This document shows, one piece after another, positions 1 to 8,905 of a stretch of 64,000 nt of DNA. Source of the DNA: Curtobacterium sp. S6 (GTDB lineage: Bacteria; Actinomycetota; Actinomycetes; Actinomycetales; Micrococcaceae); NCBI RefSeq assembly GCF_000710345.2, contig NZ_JHEL01000015.1:868001-932000 (forward strand), written 5' to 3'. The position numbers and the translations under genes are program-made. The first letter of the stretch is position 1. Each line of letters opens with the position of its first letter. The notes beneath the pieces were generated by a model. It saw only the letters and a program-made list of their open reading frames with translations. It was not told where the DNA came from and did no database searches.

Positions 1-1
1 C

Positions 2-649
2 GGCGCCAACGTGGTCAAGGTCTTCTCGGGAGGCTGGTTGCCGCTGATCATCGCAGCCGCCTCGATCACCATCATGCTCACCTGGCGCAAGGGCTCGCGG
101 ATCATGTGGGGACGACGGGCCGATATGGAAGGGCCGATCAGAGATTTTGTGGACCGGGTCCGCCTTTCCCACATTCGCCGGGTGCCCGGCGTGGCGGTGT
201 ACCCGCACGGCAACCCGACCACGGCCCCTTTGGCGCTACGCAACAACATGGAGTTCAACCATGTGCTGCACGAGCACGCCGTGATCATCACCATGAAGAA
301 CGTCGGCGTCCCGCACGTGGATACCGAGGACCGGATCCGGGTCTCGGACCTCGGAGATCCGCGCGACGGCATCGTGCACATCCTGTGCCGCGTGGGCTTC
401 AACGACTCCCAGGACGTTCCCCAGGCGCTCCGCCTCGCCGCCGGCAGCTGCGACGAGCTGAGCTTCGATCCCGAGGAGGCCACCTACATGCTCTCGGTGT
501 TCCGCATCGAAAAGGGCGATGACCGGTGCATGCCGCGGTGGCGCAAGGGGCTCTTCCGTTTCCTCGAGAAGTTCTCGGCCAACAGGACCCACGCCCTGCA
601 TCTTCCGCCGGCGCGCACGACCGTCATGGGTGCTCAGGCGGAGCTTTAA
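2..649 (+). CDS. kup: Kup-family potassium uptake protein, C-terminal part (5' end outside window)
   Basis: Low-affinity K+/H+ symporter of the inner membrane, represented only by its last roughly 215 residues. The frame is open to the left edge, so the start lies upstream. The visible part begins in the last transmembrane helix (GGWLPLIIAAASITIMLTW) and continues into the long cytoplasmic tail typical of Kup, with its recurring VPGVAVYP and FNHVLHEHAVIITM segments. It ends at TAA. The stretch downstream to 711 is a short gap between convergent genes. Family identity is confident; substrate is taken from the family. Confidence 0.9.
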   Translation, partial: GANVVKVFSGGWLPLIIAAASITIMLTWRKGSRIMWGRRADMEGPIRDFVDRVRLSHIRRVPGVAVYPHGNPTTAPLALRNNMEFNHVLHEHAVIITMKNVGVPHVDTEDRIRVSDLGDPRDGIVHILCRVGFNDSQDVPQALRLAAGSCDELSFDPEEATYMLSVFRIEKGDDRCMPRWRKGLFRFLEKFSANRTHALHLPPARTTVMGAQAEL

Positions 650-711
650 CGCGAAGGCCTCCGGCCGTCGATCTCGCCAGATCGGCGGCCGGAAGCCTCG
701 TGGAATGCGTC

Positions 712-2082
712 CTATCCTTCCGGACGGGCCCTGTCCCTGAGGTACCGACGCGCGTGGGGAGCCTCGATGAGAATCATGATGACCCCGATGATCCACAGCG
801 GGAACTGAACCGCCATCGCGGCCTTGAACCCGCCCAGCGAATACGTATCCGGGGTGCCTGCTCCCATGAGGTCCAGCACCACGCCGACCATCAGGACCGT
901 GACGAGGGCCGCGGTGAACCCTCCCATGTTGGCGAGACCGGTCGCGACGCCGCGCTGTCGCCTGGGAGCGTGGGTTCTGACGACGTCGAACGCGATCATG
1001 GACAGCGGAATGCCGGCGCCCATGATGACGCCCACGATCATCGTCACCCACAGAGGCGCGGCCCCGGGCCACGCGATGAGGACGATCCACGAAGCGAACA
1101 TCGTGAGGACGCCGCCGAGGGCGAGGGTCACGCGGTGGTCCGAGTACTTCGAGATGATCGGCCCGAAGACGAGCGCGCCGACCATCGAGGCGACGATCGC
1201 CGCGTCGAGCACGAGGTGCGCCTGACCGTCGGTGTACCCGAGACCGCCCGTCAAGAACGGGGTGCCCCACAGCAGCAAAAAGCTGTCGGGCGCAAACATC
1301 GTCGAGAAGTGCACCCAGAACGCCAGGCGCACGCCGGGCCTCTTGACCAGAGACGCGATGGCCGGCATGACCCCGCTGGACCCCGGCCCGACCACCGGCA
1401 GGACCTCGGTGAGGATGATCGGTCCCGTGTCGGCGACCACGGGTGCCGGGGTCGTCGCGATCTCCTGGTTCTTGCCGGTGATCCGCTCCGCGATCGTCCC
1501 GGCGCCCGGCCCATCACGCATGATGAGCGCGACGAGAATCAGGATCACGACGCCGATCGCCGCGAGGCTCGCAAATCCCGTCAACCACCCGAAGGCCCCG
1601 ATGACCGCGGCCAGCGGTGCCACGGCCACGAGCTGACCGACCTGACCCGCCAGGCCGGTGATCTGGTTGACGACCGGGGATTGCTTCCGGGTGAACCACT
1701 CCGCGGCCAGGCGCACGACCGAGGTGAAGATGCAGGCGTCGCCGGCCCCCAGAAGAATGCGCGCGCCGATGGCCACCGGGATCAGGTCGGTCGTGGATAG
1801 GGCGAATTGCGCGACCGACATGAGCAGCAGACCGGTCGCGATGACCCAGGAGGTTCCGAAGCGGTCCAGGCTCACGCCGACGGGAATCTGGCACAGCGCA
1901 TAGACCACCAGTTGGAGGACCAGGAAGGAGGAGAGAACGGTCGCCTCCGCACCGAAGTGCTCCTGCGCGGTCGGGCCGAGCGCAGAGAAAGAACTTCGGT
2001 TGATGAGGGCCAGCAGGTACGCCGCAATTCCGACGCCCCATATGAGCCATTTGGTGTGAAATCTCCGGGTCATCATGCCCAT
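712..2082 (-). CDS. MFS transporter, substrate unknown
   Basis: Twelve-helix major facilitator superfamily permease of about 456 residues, convergent with the Kup gene. The first helix starts WLIWGVGIAAYLLALINRSSF; the loop after helix 2 carries the MFS-type segment GVSLDRFGTSWVIATG; a hydrophilic loop of about 60 residues rich in P, T and V separates the two six-helix halves. Several starts are possible: ATG at 2082 (GGGA about 7 bases upstream), two ATGs just downstream (2076 and 2073) and an upstream one at 2127 that would add 15 polar residues. The nearest relatives in memory are nitrate/cyanate-like or organic anion MFS proteins, but nothing here fixes the substrate. Confidence 0.8.
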   Translation of the reverse strand: MGMMTRRFHTKWLIWGVGIAAYLLALINRSSFSALGPTAQEHFGAEATVLSSFLVLQLVVYALCQIPVGVSLDRFGTSWVIATGLLLMSVAQFALSTTDLIPVAIGARILLGAGDACIFTSVVRLAAEWFTRKQSPVVNQITGLAGQVGQLVAVAPLAAVIGAFGWLTGFASLAAIGVVILILVALIMRDGPGAGTIAERITGKNQEIATTPAPVVADTGPIILTEVLPVVGPGSSGVMPAIASLVKRPGVRLAFWVHFSTMFAPDSFLLLWGTPFLTGGLGYTDGQAHLVLDAAIVASMVGALVFGPIISKYSDHRVTLALGGVLTMFASWIVLIAWPGAAPLWVTMIVGVIMGAGIPLSMIAFDVVRTHAPRRQRGVATGLANMGGFTAALVTVLMVGVVLDLMGAGTPDTYSLGGFKAAMAVQFPLWIIGVIMILIEAPHARRYLRDRARPEG

Positions 2083-2251
2083 GAGCGTATCCCGCGGCGA
2101 TACCCCGTCGTCCAGCTCGGTGAGCACATAAAGGCCCGAGACCGCGACGGCCCGGGCAACGCGCGGCTGCGCGGGCCTCCCCCGTCGCGAGAAGCGCGGC
2201 TATGCTGGGGCCATTCGGCCCAGCCCGTGGGCCCTCACCGAAGGATGCGCC

Positions 2252-3430
2252 ATGAGGTTAATCGACGACGCCGAGCGTCGGGCCCGGCTCGCTCGCCGGC
2301 ATGGCATCTCCCCCGACCATCGCCTTCCCACGGTCCTGGACGCGGCCCGGGCGGTGCTTGCCCTGCACGCGACGGAACCGGCGACGCCGCACCTGTCGCT
2401 CCACGCGCGCGTCGACGGGATCAACCGCCACGAGGTCGACGCGGCCCTCTACGAGGATCGATCCCTCATCCGGCAGCTCGCGATGCGTCGCACGCTCTTC
2501 GCGTTCCCTCGCGAGCACCTCCCGGCCGTCCTGGGCGCGCCATCCGCACGCGTTGCCGTCACGCAGTACAAGCGATTGCTCCGCGAGATTTCGGCGTCCG
2601 GGGTCAGCGAGGATCCGGAAGGGTGGCTGGAAACCGCCCGCCAGGCCATCTTGCGTTTCCTGGCCGGCGGTCGCGAGCACCAACAGTCCGAGCTACGCGA
2701 GTTGGTTCCCGAGGTCGTCGGTACCATGACGGTCAATGCCGGAACCAAATACGAAGCCGAGAGCCACATCGCCCCGCGGCTCGTGACGTGGATGGGGGCC
2801 GCGGGCGACATCGTGCGTGGGCACGGCGCCTCGCATTGGCGCATCAATCGGTTCGGTTGGGCCCGCATGGACGAATGGGTGGGACACGAGCCCGCCCGCC
2901 CCTCGGAACGGGAGTCCTACCGTGAGCTGGTGGCCGCATACCTGCGCGGCCACGGACCCGCCACCGAACAGGACCTCGCGTGGTGGTTCGGGTCCACCAA
3001 ATCGGCGATGCGAAAGGCCCTGTCCGACGTCGACGCGGTGGAGGTCCGGCTGGAACGCGAGGGCACCGGATGGGTGCTTCCCGATGACCTCGAGCCTCCC
3101 GAACCGGTCGACCCGTGGGCCGCGCTCCTGCCCGCGCTGGATCCGGCGGCGCTGGGTTGGAAGGACCGCGCGTTCTACCTCGACGCGGATTTCGCGTCCT
3201 CCATCTACGACTGGGCCGGAAACCCCGGCACGACCGCCTGGTGGGACGGCCGGATCGTGGGGTCCTACGTCCAGAACGAGAAGGGCACGGTCGAGCTCGT
3301 CCTGGGCCGCGATCCCGGAAGCACCGCTCGGCGCCACCTCGACCGGCAGGCTCGCCGTTTGGAGGAATGGCTCGATGGCGAGCGCGTCAAGGCGATCTAC
3401 AAGGCGCCCATCACCAAGGGCCGGTGGTGA
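2252..3430 (+). CDS. Winged-helix DNA-binding domain protein (YcaQ/DUF1006-like)
   Basis: A 392-residue member of the HTH_42 (formerly DUF1006) family. Related proteins include YcaQ-type DNA glycosylases that unhook interstrand crosslinks. The N-terminal part (ARAVLALHATEPATPHLSLHARV, then RTLFAFPREHLPAV) is the family hallmark; the C-terminal half holds winged-helix modules (GPATEQDLAWWFGSTKSAMRKAL) and ends in KAIYKAPITKGRW. The start is chosen from GAAGGATGCGCC just upstream of ATG. The gene stands alone, divergent from the MFS gene. Membership is clear; whether this branch is a glycosylase or only a DNA-binding relative cannot be decided from the sequence read by eye. Confidence 0.85.
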   Translation: MRLIDDAERRARLARRHGISPDHRLPTVLDAARAVLALHATEPATPHLSLHARVDGINRHEVDAALYEDRSLIRQLAMRRTLFAFPREHLPAVLGAPSARVAVTQYKRLLREISASGVSEDPEGWLETARQAILRFLAGGREHQQSELRELVPEVVGTMTVNAGTKYEAESHIAPRLVTWMGAAGDIVRGHGASHWRINRFGWARMDEWVGHEPARPSERESYRELVAAYLRGHGPATEQDLAWWFGSTKSAMRKALSDVDAVEVRLEREGTGWVLPDDLEPPEPVDPWAALLPALDPAALGWKDRAFYLDADFASSIYDWAGNPGTTAWWDGRIVGSYVQNEKGTVELVLGRDPGSTARRHLDRQARRLEEWLDGERVKAIYKAPITKGRW

Positions 3431-3449
3431 AACCGTCGAGTCGACGCGG

Positions 3450-3887
3450 TTAATCGTCAGATAGGGCTTGTGCCAACATCACGATGATCCCGCTCGGCCC
3501 GCGCAGGTACGCGAGCTTGTAGACGTCCTGGTAGTTAGCGACTCCACGCAAGGGATGGCAACCGTGGCGCGCCGCGATCCGCAGCGACTCGTCGATATCG
3601 TCCACGGAAAAGGCGACGCGGTGCATCCCAATCTCGTGCGGCAACGTCGGAGTGGTCGGCACGGCCTCGGGGTGGATGTATTCGAAGAGTTCCAGCCGGC
3701 CCTGGCCGTCGGGCGTGGTCAGTAGCGCGATCTTGGCGTGATTGCCATCCAGGCCCACCGCCGTATCTGCCCATTCGCCGCTGATCTCGTCCGTTCCCGC
3801 GACGCTCAGACCGAGGTCCGTGAAAAAGGCCACCGTCGCGTCGAGGTTCTCGACGGCGATGCCCACATTCTCCAGAGCGATGGGCAC
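3450..3887 (-). CDS. VOC-family protein, methylmalonyl-CoA epimerase-like
   Basis: A 145-residue glyoxalase/bleomycin-resistance fold protein. It opens with LENVGIAVENLDATVAFFTDLGLSV, the first beta-alpha-beta module with a VENLD turn, and the second module has GMHRVAFSVDDIDESLRIAARHG followed by YLRGPSGIIVMLAQ. It is the downstream gene of a pair with the PhnB-like gene, only three bases apart, so the two are very likely cotranscribed. The H and E positions expected for metal binding (GMHRVAF; LELFEY) are present. The substrate is unknown; names such as epimerase are family labels only. Confidence 0.8.
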   Translation of the reverse strand: MPIALENVGIAVENLDATVAFFTDLGLSVAGTDEISGEWADTAVGLDGNHAKIALLTTPDGQGRLELFEYIHPEAVPTTPTLPHEIGMHRVAFSVDDIDESLRIAARHGCHPLRGVANYQDVYKLAYLRGPSGIIVMLAQALSDD

Positions 3888-3890
3888 GGG

Positions 3891-4313
3891 TCATTCTCCA
3901 TCCGAGGAGAAGGACCACATGACGCCGTATCGGTCGAAGACCTGGCCGTACCAATCGCCCCAGGGAGCCTTGCCGAACGGCATATTGACGGTTCCGCCGG
4001 CCTCAACGAAGGCATCGATATATTTCCGCGATTCTTCGGGCGTGTCCGTGGTGTAGAGCAACGAATACGCGGTGCCGCGAATCGGGTACTCATTCTGGGC
4101 GTCCATGGAGTCGCCCGCCGCGATGCTGCCGTGGGGCAGGGTCAGGGTGGAGTGGGCGACGGATTCGGGATCGGGCGTGAAGGGCATTCCGTCCAGGTCG
4201 ACGTCGCCGTAGCGAAGAATCGAGAGCTCTCCGCCCAGGACCTCGTGCCAGTGAGTCATCGCTTCGGCGGTCTGGCCGGGGAGGGAAATGTAAGTTGCCA
4301 GTGAGGGGGCCAC
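3891..4313 (-). CDS. VOC-family PhnB-like protein
   Basis: A 140-residue protein of the PhnB/3-demethylubiquinone-9 methyltransferase-like VOC branch. Diagnostic segments are TYISLPGQTAEAMTHWHEVLGGE near the start, HSTLTLPHGSIAAGDS in the middle and the closing GDWYGQVFDRYGVMWSFS. I chose GTG at 4313 because AAGGAG sits seven bases upstream; the open frame further upstream has no such signal and reads as non-protein composition. It lies three bases before the next VOC gene. Members of this branch are mostly uncharacterised dioxygenase-fold proteins. Confidence 0.82.
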   Translation of the reverse strand: MAPSLATYISLPGQTAEAMTHWHEVLGGELSILRYGDVDLDGMPFTPDPESVAHSTLTLPHGSIAAGDSMDAQNEYPIRGTAYSLLYTTDTPEESRKYIDAFVEAGGTVNMPFGKAPWGDWYGQVFDRYGVMWSFSSDGE

Positions 4314-4414
4314 GGGATTCTCCTTGAGTGGTCGTGATTCGTATGCCCAATATGGCACGTGATCCATCTCACCGGAAGATGCGGGCGGGGAAAATCGGCC
4401 TGGTCGTCCCCTTT

Positions 4415-5311
4415 TCAGTCTTCGGCGACCTTCAGCCGGATCGTGGTATTCCACGGATCCTCGAAGGAGAGCGTCCGACCGTCGTGGCGTGACGAGATGC
4501 GGTGATCCGCGAGTCGTTCCCGGACGGCGGCCACCGCGTCGTCGTGGGGCACATCGATGTCGACCAGGCCCAGGCCCAACGAGGCCGCCCGAGCCGGCGC
4601 ACCCAGGCTGTTGAACGTATTGAGGGCCATGTGGTGGTGGTATCCCCCGGCGGAGACGAACAGGGCCGAGCGAATCTCGCCGGTCACCTCGAACCCCAGG
4701 ATCTCGGAGTAGAAGCGCCGCGCGGTCGGGATATCTCCGACCTGAAGGTGAACGTGGCCCAGGGTTCCCGCCGGAGCCGTGACGGATTCGTCGAAATGAC
4801 CTCGAAGATACGCGTTGGGGTCCAGGGGATCCGTGGCGAGCGCGTAGAGACCGTTCTCCTCGCGAATCCACGACTCGCGGGGTCGATCCGTGTAGAGCTC
4901 GACGCCGTTTCCCTCGGGGTCATCGAAGTAGAAGGCCTCGCTATAGAGGTGGTCGGCACTGCCCGTGAACGACCCGGGGAACCGCTGGGCGATGGACATG
5001 ACCGAGGCGGACAATTCCGCGGGGGTGTCGAACAGGATGGCCGTGTGGAAGAGACCGGCCTGGTTGCGGGCGGGCGCCGGAAGATCCCTGGTCTGTCGAA
5101 GGATCATGAGGGTTCGTCCGTGGAGCCCCAGGACGGCGGTGTTTCCGGTGTGATCGAGGACGTCGAGGAGAACCGCCTCGTGGTAAAAGCGGATCATCGC
5201 GTCGAGGTCGCCGACGAGCAATTCGACGGCGCCCATGCGGGTCTCGGGCGCCAACAACTGGTCCTGTGAACGCGGCCGTAGGGAATCCGGGTGGGGAGTC
5301 TGGTGAAACAT
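4415..5311 (-). CDS. VOC-family ring-cleavage dioxygenase-like protein (CatE-like)
   Basis: A 298-residue two-module VOC protein resembling CatE/MhqA-type catechol or hydroquinone dioxygenases. Module 1: MGAVELLVGDLDAMIRFYHEAV, ending FYFDDPEGNGVELYTDRP. Module 2: LGHVHLQVGDIPTARRFYSEILGFEV, with HHHMALNTF. The putative metal ligands (H of the first and second modules, E of GVELY) are visible. Start ATG at 5311 has AAAGGGA upstream; a longer frame exists but would run through the palindromic operator. It is divergent from a TetR gene across two operator-like palindromes, so repression by that TetR and induction by an aromatic or quinone compound is a reasonable inference. Confidence 0.82.
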   Translation of the reverse strand: MFHQTPHPDSLRPRSQDQLLAPETRMGAVELLVGDLDAMIRFYHEAVLLDVLDHTGNTAVLGLHGRTLMILRQTRDLPAPARNQAGLFHTAILFDTPAELSASVMSIAQRFPGSFTGSADHLYSEAFYFDDPEGNGVELYTDRPRESWIREENGLYALATDPLDPNAYLRGHFDESVTAPAGTLGHVHLQVGDIPTARRFYSEILGFEVTGEIRSALFVSAGGYHHHMALNTFNSLGAPARAASLGLGLVDIDVPHDDAVAAVRERLADHRISSRHDGRTLSFEDPWNTTIRLKVAED

Positions 5312-5348
5312 GGTGGTCCCTTTCTGTCGCCGACGCGGCGCACGCACG

Positions 5349-5370
5349 ATGTGGAGCAACCGCTCCACAT
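5349..5370. promoter_or_regulatory. Perfect palindrome, probable TetR operator 1
   Basis: Arms ATGTGGAGC and GCTCCACAT are exact inverse complements separated by AACC. The site sits in the divergent promoter region between the CatE-like gene and the TetR gene, 38 bases upstream of the CatE-like start. Size and symmetry fit TetR-family operators. Binding itself is inferred. Confidence 0.7.
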
Positions 5371-5389
5371 AGAGACCATAGCACCGAAA

Positions 5390-5405
5390 TGGAGCACCCG
5401 CTTCA
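5390..5405. promoter_or_regulatory. Imperfect second copy, probable TetR operator 2
   Basis: TGGAGC and GCTTCA flank ACCC, repeating the core of the site at 5349-5370 (TGGAGC, AACC, GCTCCA) with one mismatch in an arm. The centres of the two sites are about 38 bases apart, and this copy lies 19 bases before the TetR start codon, a position suited to autorepression. Confidence 0.55.
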
Positions 5406-5423
5406 CTTTGTTAGGGTGGACAC

Positions 5424-6092
5424 ATGACGACCTCGACGACCGGCGGCTCACGCCCACTCAGGGCCGACGCCGCGCGCAATCGGGAGGCCATCCTCTCCGC
5501 CGCCCGCACGGAGTTTGCCGAATCGGGAACCTCCGCCTCGATGAACCAGATCGCCCGCAGGGCCAACGTCGGCATCGCGACCCTCCTGCGGCGCTTCCCG
5601 ACGCGCGGGCAGTTGCTGGCCGCGGTCTTCGAGGAAAAGCTCGAGGCCTACGTCTCGGCGTTGGAGTCCGGGCTCGAGGACGCCGACGGGTGGCGCGGCT
5701 TCCGGACCTTTCTCGAGTTGGCCTTCGAGATGCAGGCTCGCGACTGCGCCTTCACCGATGTGTTGACCATGAGCGTTCCCGGAGTCCCGGAATTCACCGA
5801 AAAACAGCGGCGGGCCAGCAGGCTCCTGCCCGACCTGGTCGAGCGGGCCAGGGCCACCGGACGGTTGCGGGCGGACGTCACCCACCAGGACGTGGCCCTC
5901 TTACTCTGGTCGATCTCCGGGGTCGTTCAGGCGACCCGGCGCAGCGCACCGGAGGCGTGGCGGCGGGTGGCCGCGCTGTCCTTCGCCTCCCTCCAGACGG
6001 ATGCGGAGGAGCTACCACCTCCCCCGACCTCACAGCAGCTGTTCCGTTCCTTCGCGCAGGAACGTGTCGCGGGAGCGCGGTCCCGAGGATAG
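5424..6092 (+). CDS. TetR/AcrR-family transcriptional regulator
   Basis: A 222-residue one-component repressor. The N-terminal helix-turn-helix is clear: ILSAARTEFAESGTSASMNQIARRANVGIATLLRRFPTR spans about residues 25-63, and the remaining helices form the ligand/dimer domain. GGGTGG precedes the ATG. Divergent orientation to the CatE-like dioxygenase gene and the two shared-core palindromes between them point to control of that gene and of itself. The inducer is unknown; the neighbouring VOC genes suggest an aromatic or quinone-like ligand, which is inference only. Confidence 0.9.
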   Translation: MTTSTTGGSRPLRADAARNREAILSAARTEFAESGTSASMNQIARRANVGIATLLRRFPTRGQLLAAVFEEKLEAYVSALESGLEDADGWRGFRTFLELAFEMQARDCAFTDVLTMSVPGVPEFTEKQRRASRLLPDLVERARATGRLRADVTHQDVALLLWSISGVVQATRRSAPEAWRRVAALSFASLQTDAEELPPPPTSQQLFRSFAQERVAGARSRG

Positions 6093-6236
6093 GCGTCGCG
6101 GAGGTCGGTCCAGCGGCGTCGTGACCTCCCGTTCTCGCGCGGAAGAATCCGTGGCCTTGAGGGCCGAAATTCGGCAGAGTGGTCAGTACCCGATCCCCGA
6201 GGGCCTCGGAGATCAGCGCACGAAAGGAACCACAAC

Positions 6237-6875
6237 ATGACCGAAACCATCGCGGGAATCACCATTCCGGATAGTCACCTGGCCCGAGAGGCCACCGAGT
6301 TGGTGCGGGACGCCGCCTCGGATCTCATCTACGACCACTGCCGCCGGGTCTTCCTCTTCGGGTCCCTCCGAGGCCAGAAACAGGGCCTGGAGGCCGATCC
6401 GGAGCTGCTTTACGTGGGCGCCATGTTCCACGACCTCGGGCTGACGCAACGCTACCGCCGTGACGATCAGCGCTTTGAGATCGACGGCGCCGACGAGGCC
6501 CGCCGCTTCCTGAACGGCCACGGCATCTCCGCGGCGGACGCGGAGACCGTCTGGCAGTCCATCGCGTTGCACACCACCCCGGAGATTCCGTTGCACATGA
6601 GCTCCGTCGTCGCCTTGGTCACCCGTGGAGTGGAGCTGGACGTCCTGGGGATCGGGTACGACGCCGTGAGCCCGGAAGAACGCGAGGCCGTCGTCGCGGT
6701 CCACCCGCGTCCCAATTTCAAGGAGCAGATCCTTCAGGCCTTCACCGACGGGATCAAGCACCGGCCGGAGACCACCTTCGGAAACGTCAAGGCCGACGTG
6801 CTGGAGCATTTTGTCCCCGGGTTCGAGCGCGACGACTTCGTCGAGATCATCCGCGGCAACGATTGGCCGGAGTAA
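6237..6875 (+). CDS. HD-domain protein (putative metal-dependent hydrolase)
   Basis: A 212-residue HD-superfamily protein. The ordered metal-binding signature can be seen: H of YDHCRRVFLFG, the HD doublet in ELLYVGAMFHDLGL, and a later H in SIALHTTPEIPLH. These fit the cyanamide-hydratase-like and nucleotide phosphohydrolase branches of HD proteins; the substrate cannot be inferred. AAAGGA lies eight bases before the ATG. It follows the TetR gene on the same strand after 144 bases and is probably a separate transcription unit. Confidence 0.82.
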   Translation: MTETIAGITIPDSHLAREATELVRDAASDLIYDHCRRVFLFGSLRGQKQGLEADPELLYVGAMFHDLGLTQRYRRDDQRFEIDGADEARRFLNGHGISAADAETVWQSIALHTTPEIPLHMSSVVALVTRGVELDVLGIGYDAVSPEEREAVVAVHPRPNFKEQILQAFTDGIKHRPETTFGNVKADVLEHFVPGFERDDFVEIIRGNDWPE

Positions 6876-6934
6876 CCCGGGCCGTGGCGGCCCCGCGGTG
6901 ACGATCCGGGGTCCGGGGCGGGCATACTCGAGGT

Positions 6935-7375
6935 ATGGATGATCTGCACGTTTCGCCCGGCCCCGGCGCCCCGCGGGGATTGCTCATCCCCGCCCACGAG
7001 CTGGTCGAGCAGTTCTCTCATGCTTCCGGGCCGGGCGGTCAGGGCGTCAATACCGCCGACTCCCGCGTCCAACTGAGCCTTGACCTCGCCTCGACCAGCG
7101 CGCTGGATGAGACGCAACGCCGCCGGGTCATGGCCAACCTGTCGTCACGCCTGGCCGGCGGCCTGCTGATCATCGCCGCGGCGGAACATCGCTCCCAGTG
7201 GCGCAACCGGGCCGCCGCACGCGAGCGCCTCGCCGACCTTCTGCGTCGCGCGATCCAACCGGAGGCGCCACGGCGTGCCACCAAGCCCACCCGCGGTTCC
7301 CGGCGGCGCCGGCTCCAGGCCAAGAAGCGCCGGTCGGATGTGAAGCGGCAACGTCGCACGCCGCCCGCCGAGTGA
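6935..7375 (+). CDS. arfB: Alternative ribosome-rescue peptidyl-tRNA hydrolase ArfB (YaeJ)
   Basis: A 146-residue release-factor-like hydrolase that frees stalled ribosomes lacking a stop codon. The catalytic GGQ is in ASGPGGQGVNTADSRVQLSLDL (about residues 29-50), and the C-terminal tail is strongly basic (RRRRLQAKKRRSDVKRQRR), as needed to enter the empty mRNA channel. The length matches ArfB rather than RF1/RF2. A CATACT hexamer ends six bases before the ATG, and GAGGT abuts the start too closely for a normal ribosome site, so a leaderless or near-leaderless transcript is possible. Confidence 0.92.
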   Translation: MDDLHVSPGPGAPRGLLIPAHELVEQFSHASGPGGQGVNTADSRVQLSLDLASTSALDETQRRRVMANLSSRLAGGLLIIAAAEHRSQWRNRAAARERLADLLRRAIQPEAPRRATKPTRGSRRRRLQAKKRRSDVKRQRRTPPAE

Positions 7376-7410
7376 TTCGGTGGCCGGCCCGCCGCTGACG
7401 GCGAGGGCCC

Positions 7411-7752
7411 TCAGAACCCCTTGGCGTACCGACCTCCGGGGTCATGATTCAGCCCCGCGGCCTCGAGGATCTTATCTATGTTTTTGCGGTGACGGCCCAT
7501 ACCCGAAAGTTGCGTGGCCATGGAGTTCTCACTGCGAATGGTCATGGTCGTGAACGCCGGGCCTGGTTCGAGCGATATCGTGATCACCTCTCCCCAGGAG
7601 GCCGCGCTCCACCCTGTGTCATTTTTCAGAACATCCTGGGCGATGAACGTGCTGGCGCGTCCACCTAGGCGGTCCAGTGCCGGACCCACTCGGTTCCAGA
7701 CGTCCTGGGGAGGCATGTGCAAGGTGGTGACGTAGCTGAGGTGACGTGCCAT
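7411..7752 (-). CDS. Hypothetical protein, SRPBCC-like
   Basis: A 113-residue protein beginning MARHLSYVTTLHMPPQDVWNRVGPALDRLGG and ending in DPGGRYAKGF. The alternation of strands with a helix near each end and the phrase GPAFTTMTIRSENSMATQLSG suggest a small START/polyketide-cyclase-like fold, but I do not recognise a named family. The ATG at 7752 is preferred over upstream in-frame starts because homology-like composition begins there; no strong ribosome site is seen. It is convergent with arfB, with 35 bases between the stops. Confidence 0.55.
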   Translation of the reverse strand: MARHLSYVTTLHMPPQDVWNRVGPALDRLGGRASTFIAQDVLKNDTGWSAASWGEVITISLEPGPAFTTMTIRSENSMATQLSGMGRHRKNIDKILEAAGLNHDPGGRYAKGF

Positions 7753-8021
7753 GAGGAGTCTTGTCGGCCTTCCGTGGGGAAAATGAATTCTATGGTCCGG
7801 TCGCAACGAGATTCTTCCACCGATCCGCCGCCGAACCACATTCCCAAAAATCTTTGTTTAAATCGTGTCACGGATCGTCGCTCAGGGGCCGTTCGCGCTG
7901 AGAACAATATCCCGGGAAATGGGTTTTCGAGCTGTTGGCGGATCGGCTCGGTGCATAGGGTAAGGAATGGCAAAACCACCGGAGAAGACGGTTCTCCGGC
8001 CACGAATTTACGGAGGTCATC

Positions 8022-8897
8022 ATGTCCGAGACGGCATCGAATTCATCAACCGAGGATCGGCAACCGACCAGGGATCCGGCCGAGGATAACGCCTATTTCC
8101 CGTCCCCGTATTCTTTGGGCCAATACACGGCGCCGACCACGGATTTTGATGGCCTGAGCACCGATGCAACCTATCCGGGTGATCGCTGGAAAATTCTGGT
8201 CATCGCGACCGAGGAACGATACATGCCCATGCAGAACGGGACGTTCTTCTCGACCGGCAACCACCCCGTGGAAACCTTGCTTCCGCTTCACCACATGGCG
8301 AAGGCCGGTTACGGGATCGACGTCGCGACGATCGGCGGCGGCGTCGGCAAATTTGAATGGTGGGCCTACCCCGGCGAGGATCGGGCCGTGGGCGAGACGT
8401 GGGAGGCCACGCGCGAGAAATTCAAGGCACCCCACAAGCTGGCCGACGTCATCTCCGAGGGCCTGGACGACTACGCGGCGATCTTCATCCCCGGTGGACA
8501 CGGCGCGATGAATGGCATCCCTGAAAGCCGTGACGTCCGCGATGCCCTGGATTTCTTCATCGCGGAGAACCGGCTCATCATTACCCTCTGCCACGGTCCG
8601 GCCGCGCTCCTGACGCTGAGCCTCGACCGCGAGACCAATCCCCTGGCCGGGCGGGAGATCGTGGCCTTCCCCGACACCATCGATGCCGGCGCGAACGTCG
8701 AGATCGGCTACCTGCCCGGTACCATGCCGTGGGCGCTGGGCGAGGCCCTCACCCGGGATGGATTCGTGATCACCAACTCGCAGATGAGCGGGACCACGAC
8801 GCGTGACGGAAACCTGCTGACCGGCGATAGCCCACTGGCGGCCCATCAGCTGGGCAAGGATTCGGTCGCCGCGTTGTTGCAGGAATTCGGCGAGTAA
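8022..8897 (+). CDS. hchA: Protein/nucleic-acid deglycase HchA (Hsp31, DJ-1/PfpI superfamily)
   Basis: A 291-residue Hsp31-type protein that acts on methylglyoxal or glycated products and has holdase chaperone activity in the family. The nucleophile elbow is in LIITLCHGPAALLTLS (Cys about residue 190), with the acidic partner in AAIFIPGGHGAMNGIPE and a metal-binding type segment at HPVETLLPLHHM. Length and N-terminal linker match HchA rather than the shorter PfpI proteases. Start is set by GGAGGT four bases upstream. The 269 bases before it hold no gene. It shares a terminator with the LysR gene. Confidence 0.92.
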   Translation: MSETASNSSTEDRQPTRDPAEDNAYFPSPYSLGQYTAPTTDFDGLSTDATYPGDRWKILVIATEERYMPMQNGTFFSTGNHPVETLLPLHHMAKAGYGIDVATIGGGVGKFEWWAYPGEDRAVGETWEATREKFKAPHKLADVISEGLDDYAAIFIPGGHGAMNGIPESRDVRDALDFFIAENRLIITLCHGPAALLTLSLDRETNPLAGREIVAFPDTIDAGANVEIGYLPGTMPWALGEALTRDGFVITNSQMSGTTTRDGNLLTGDSPLAAHQLGKDSVAALLQEFGE

Positions 8898-8905
8898 AAC
8901 CGCAC

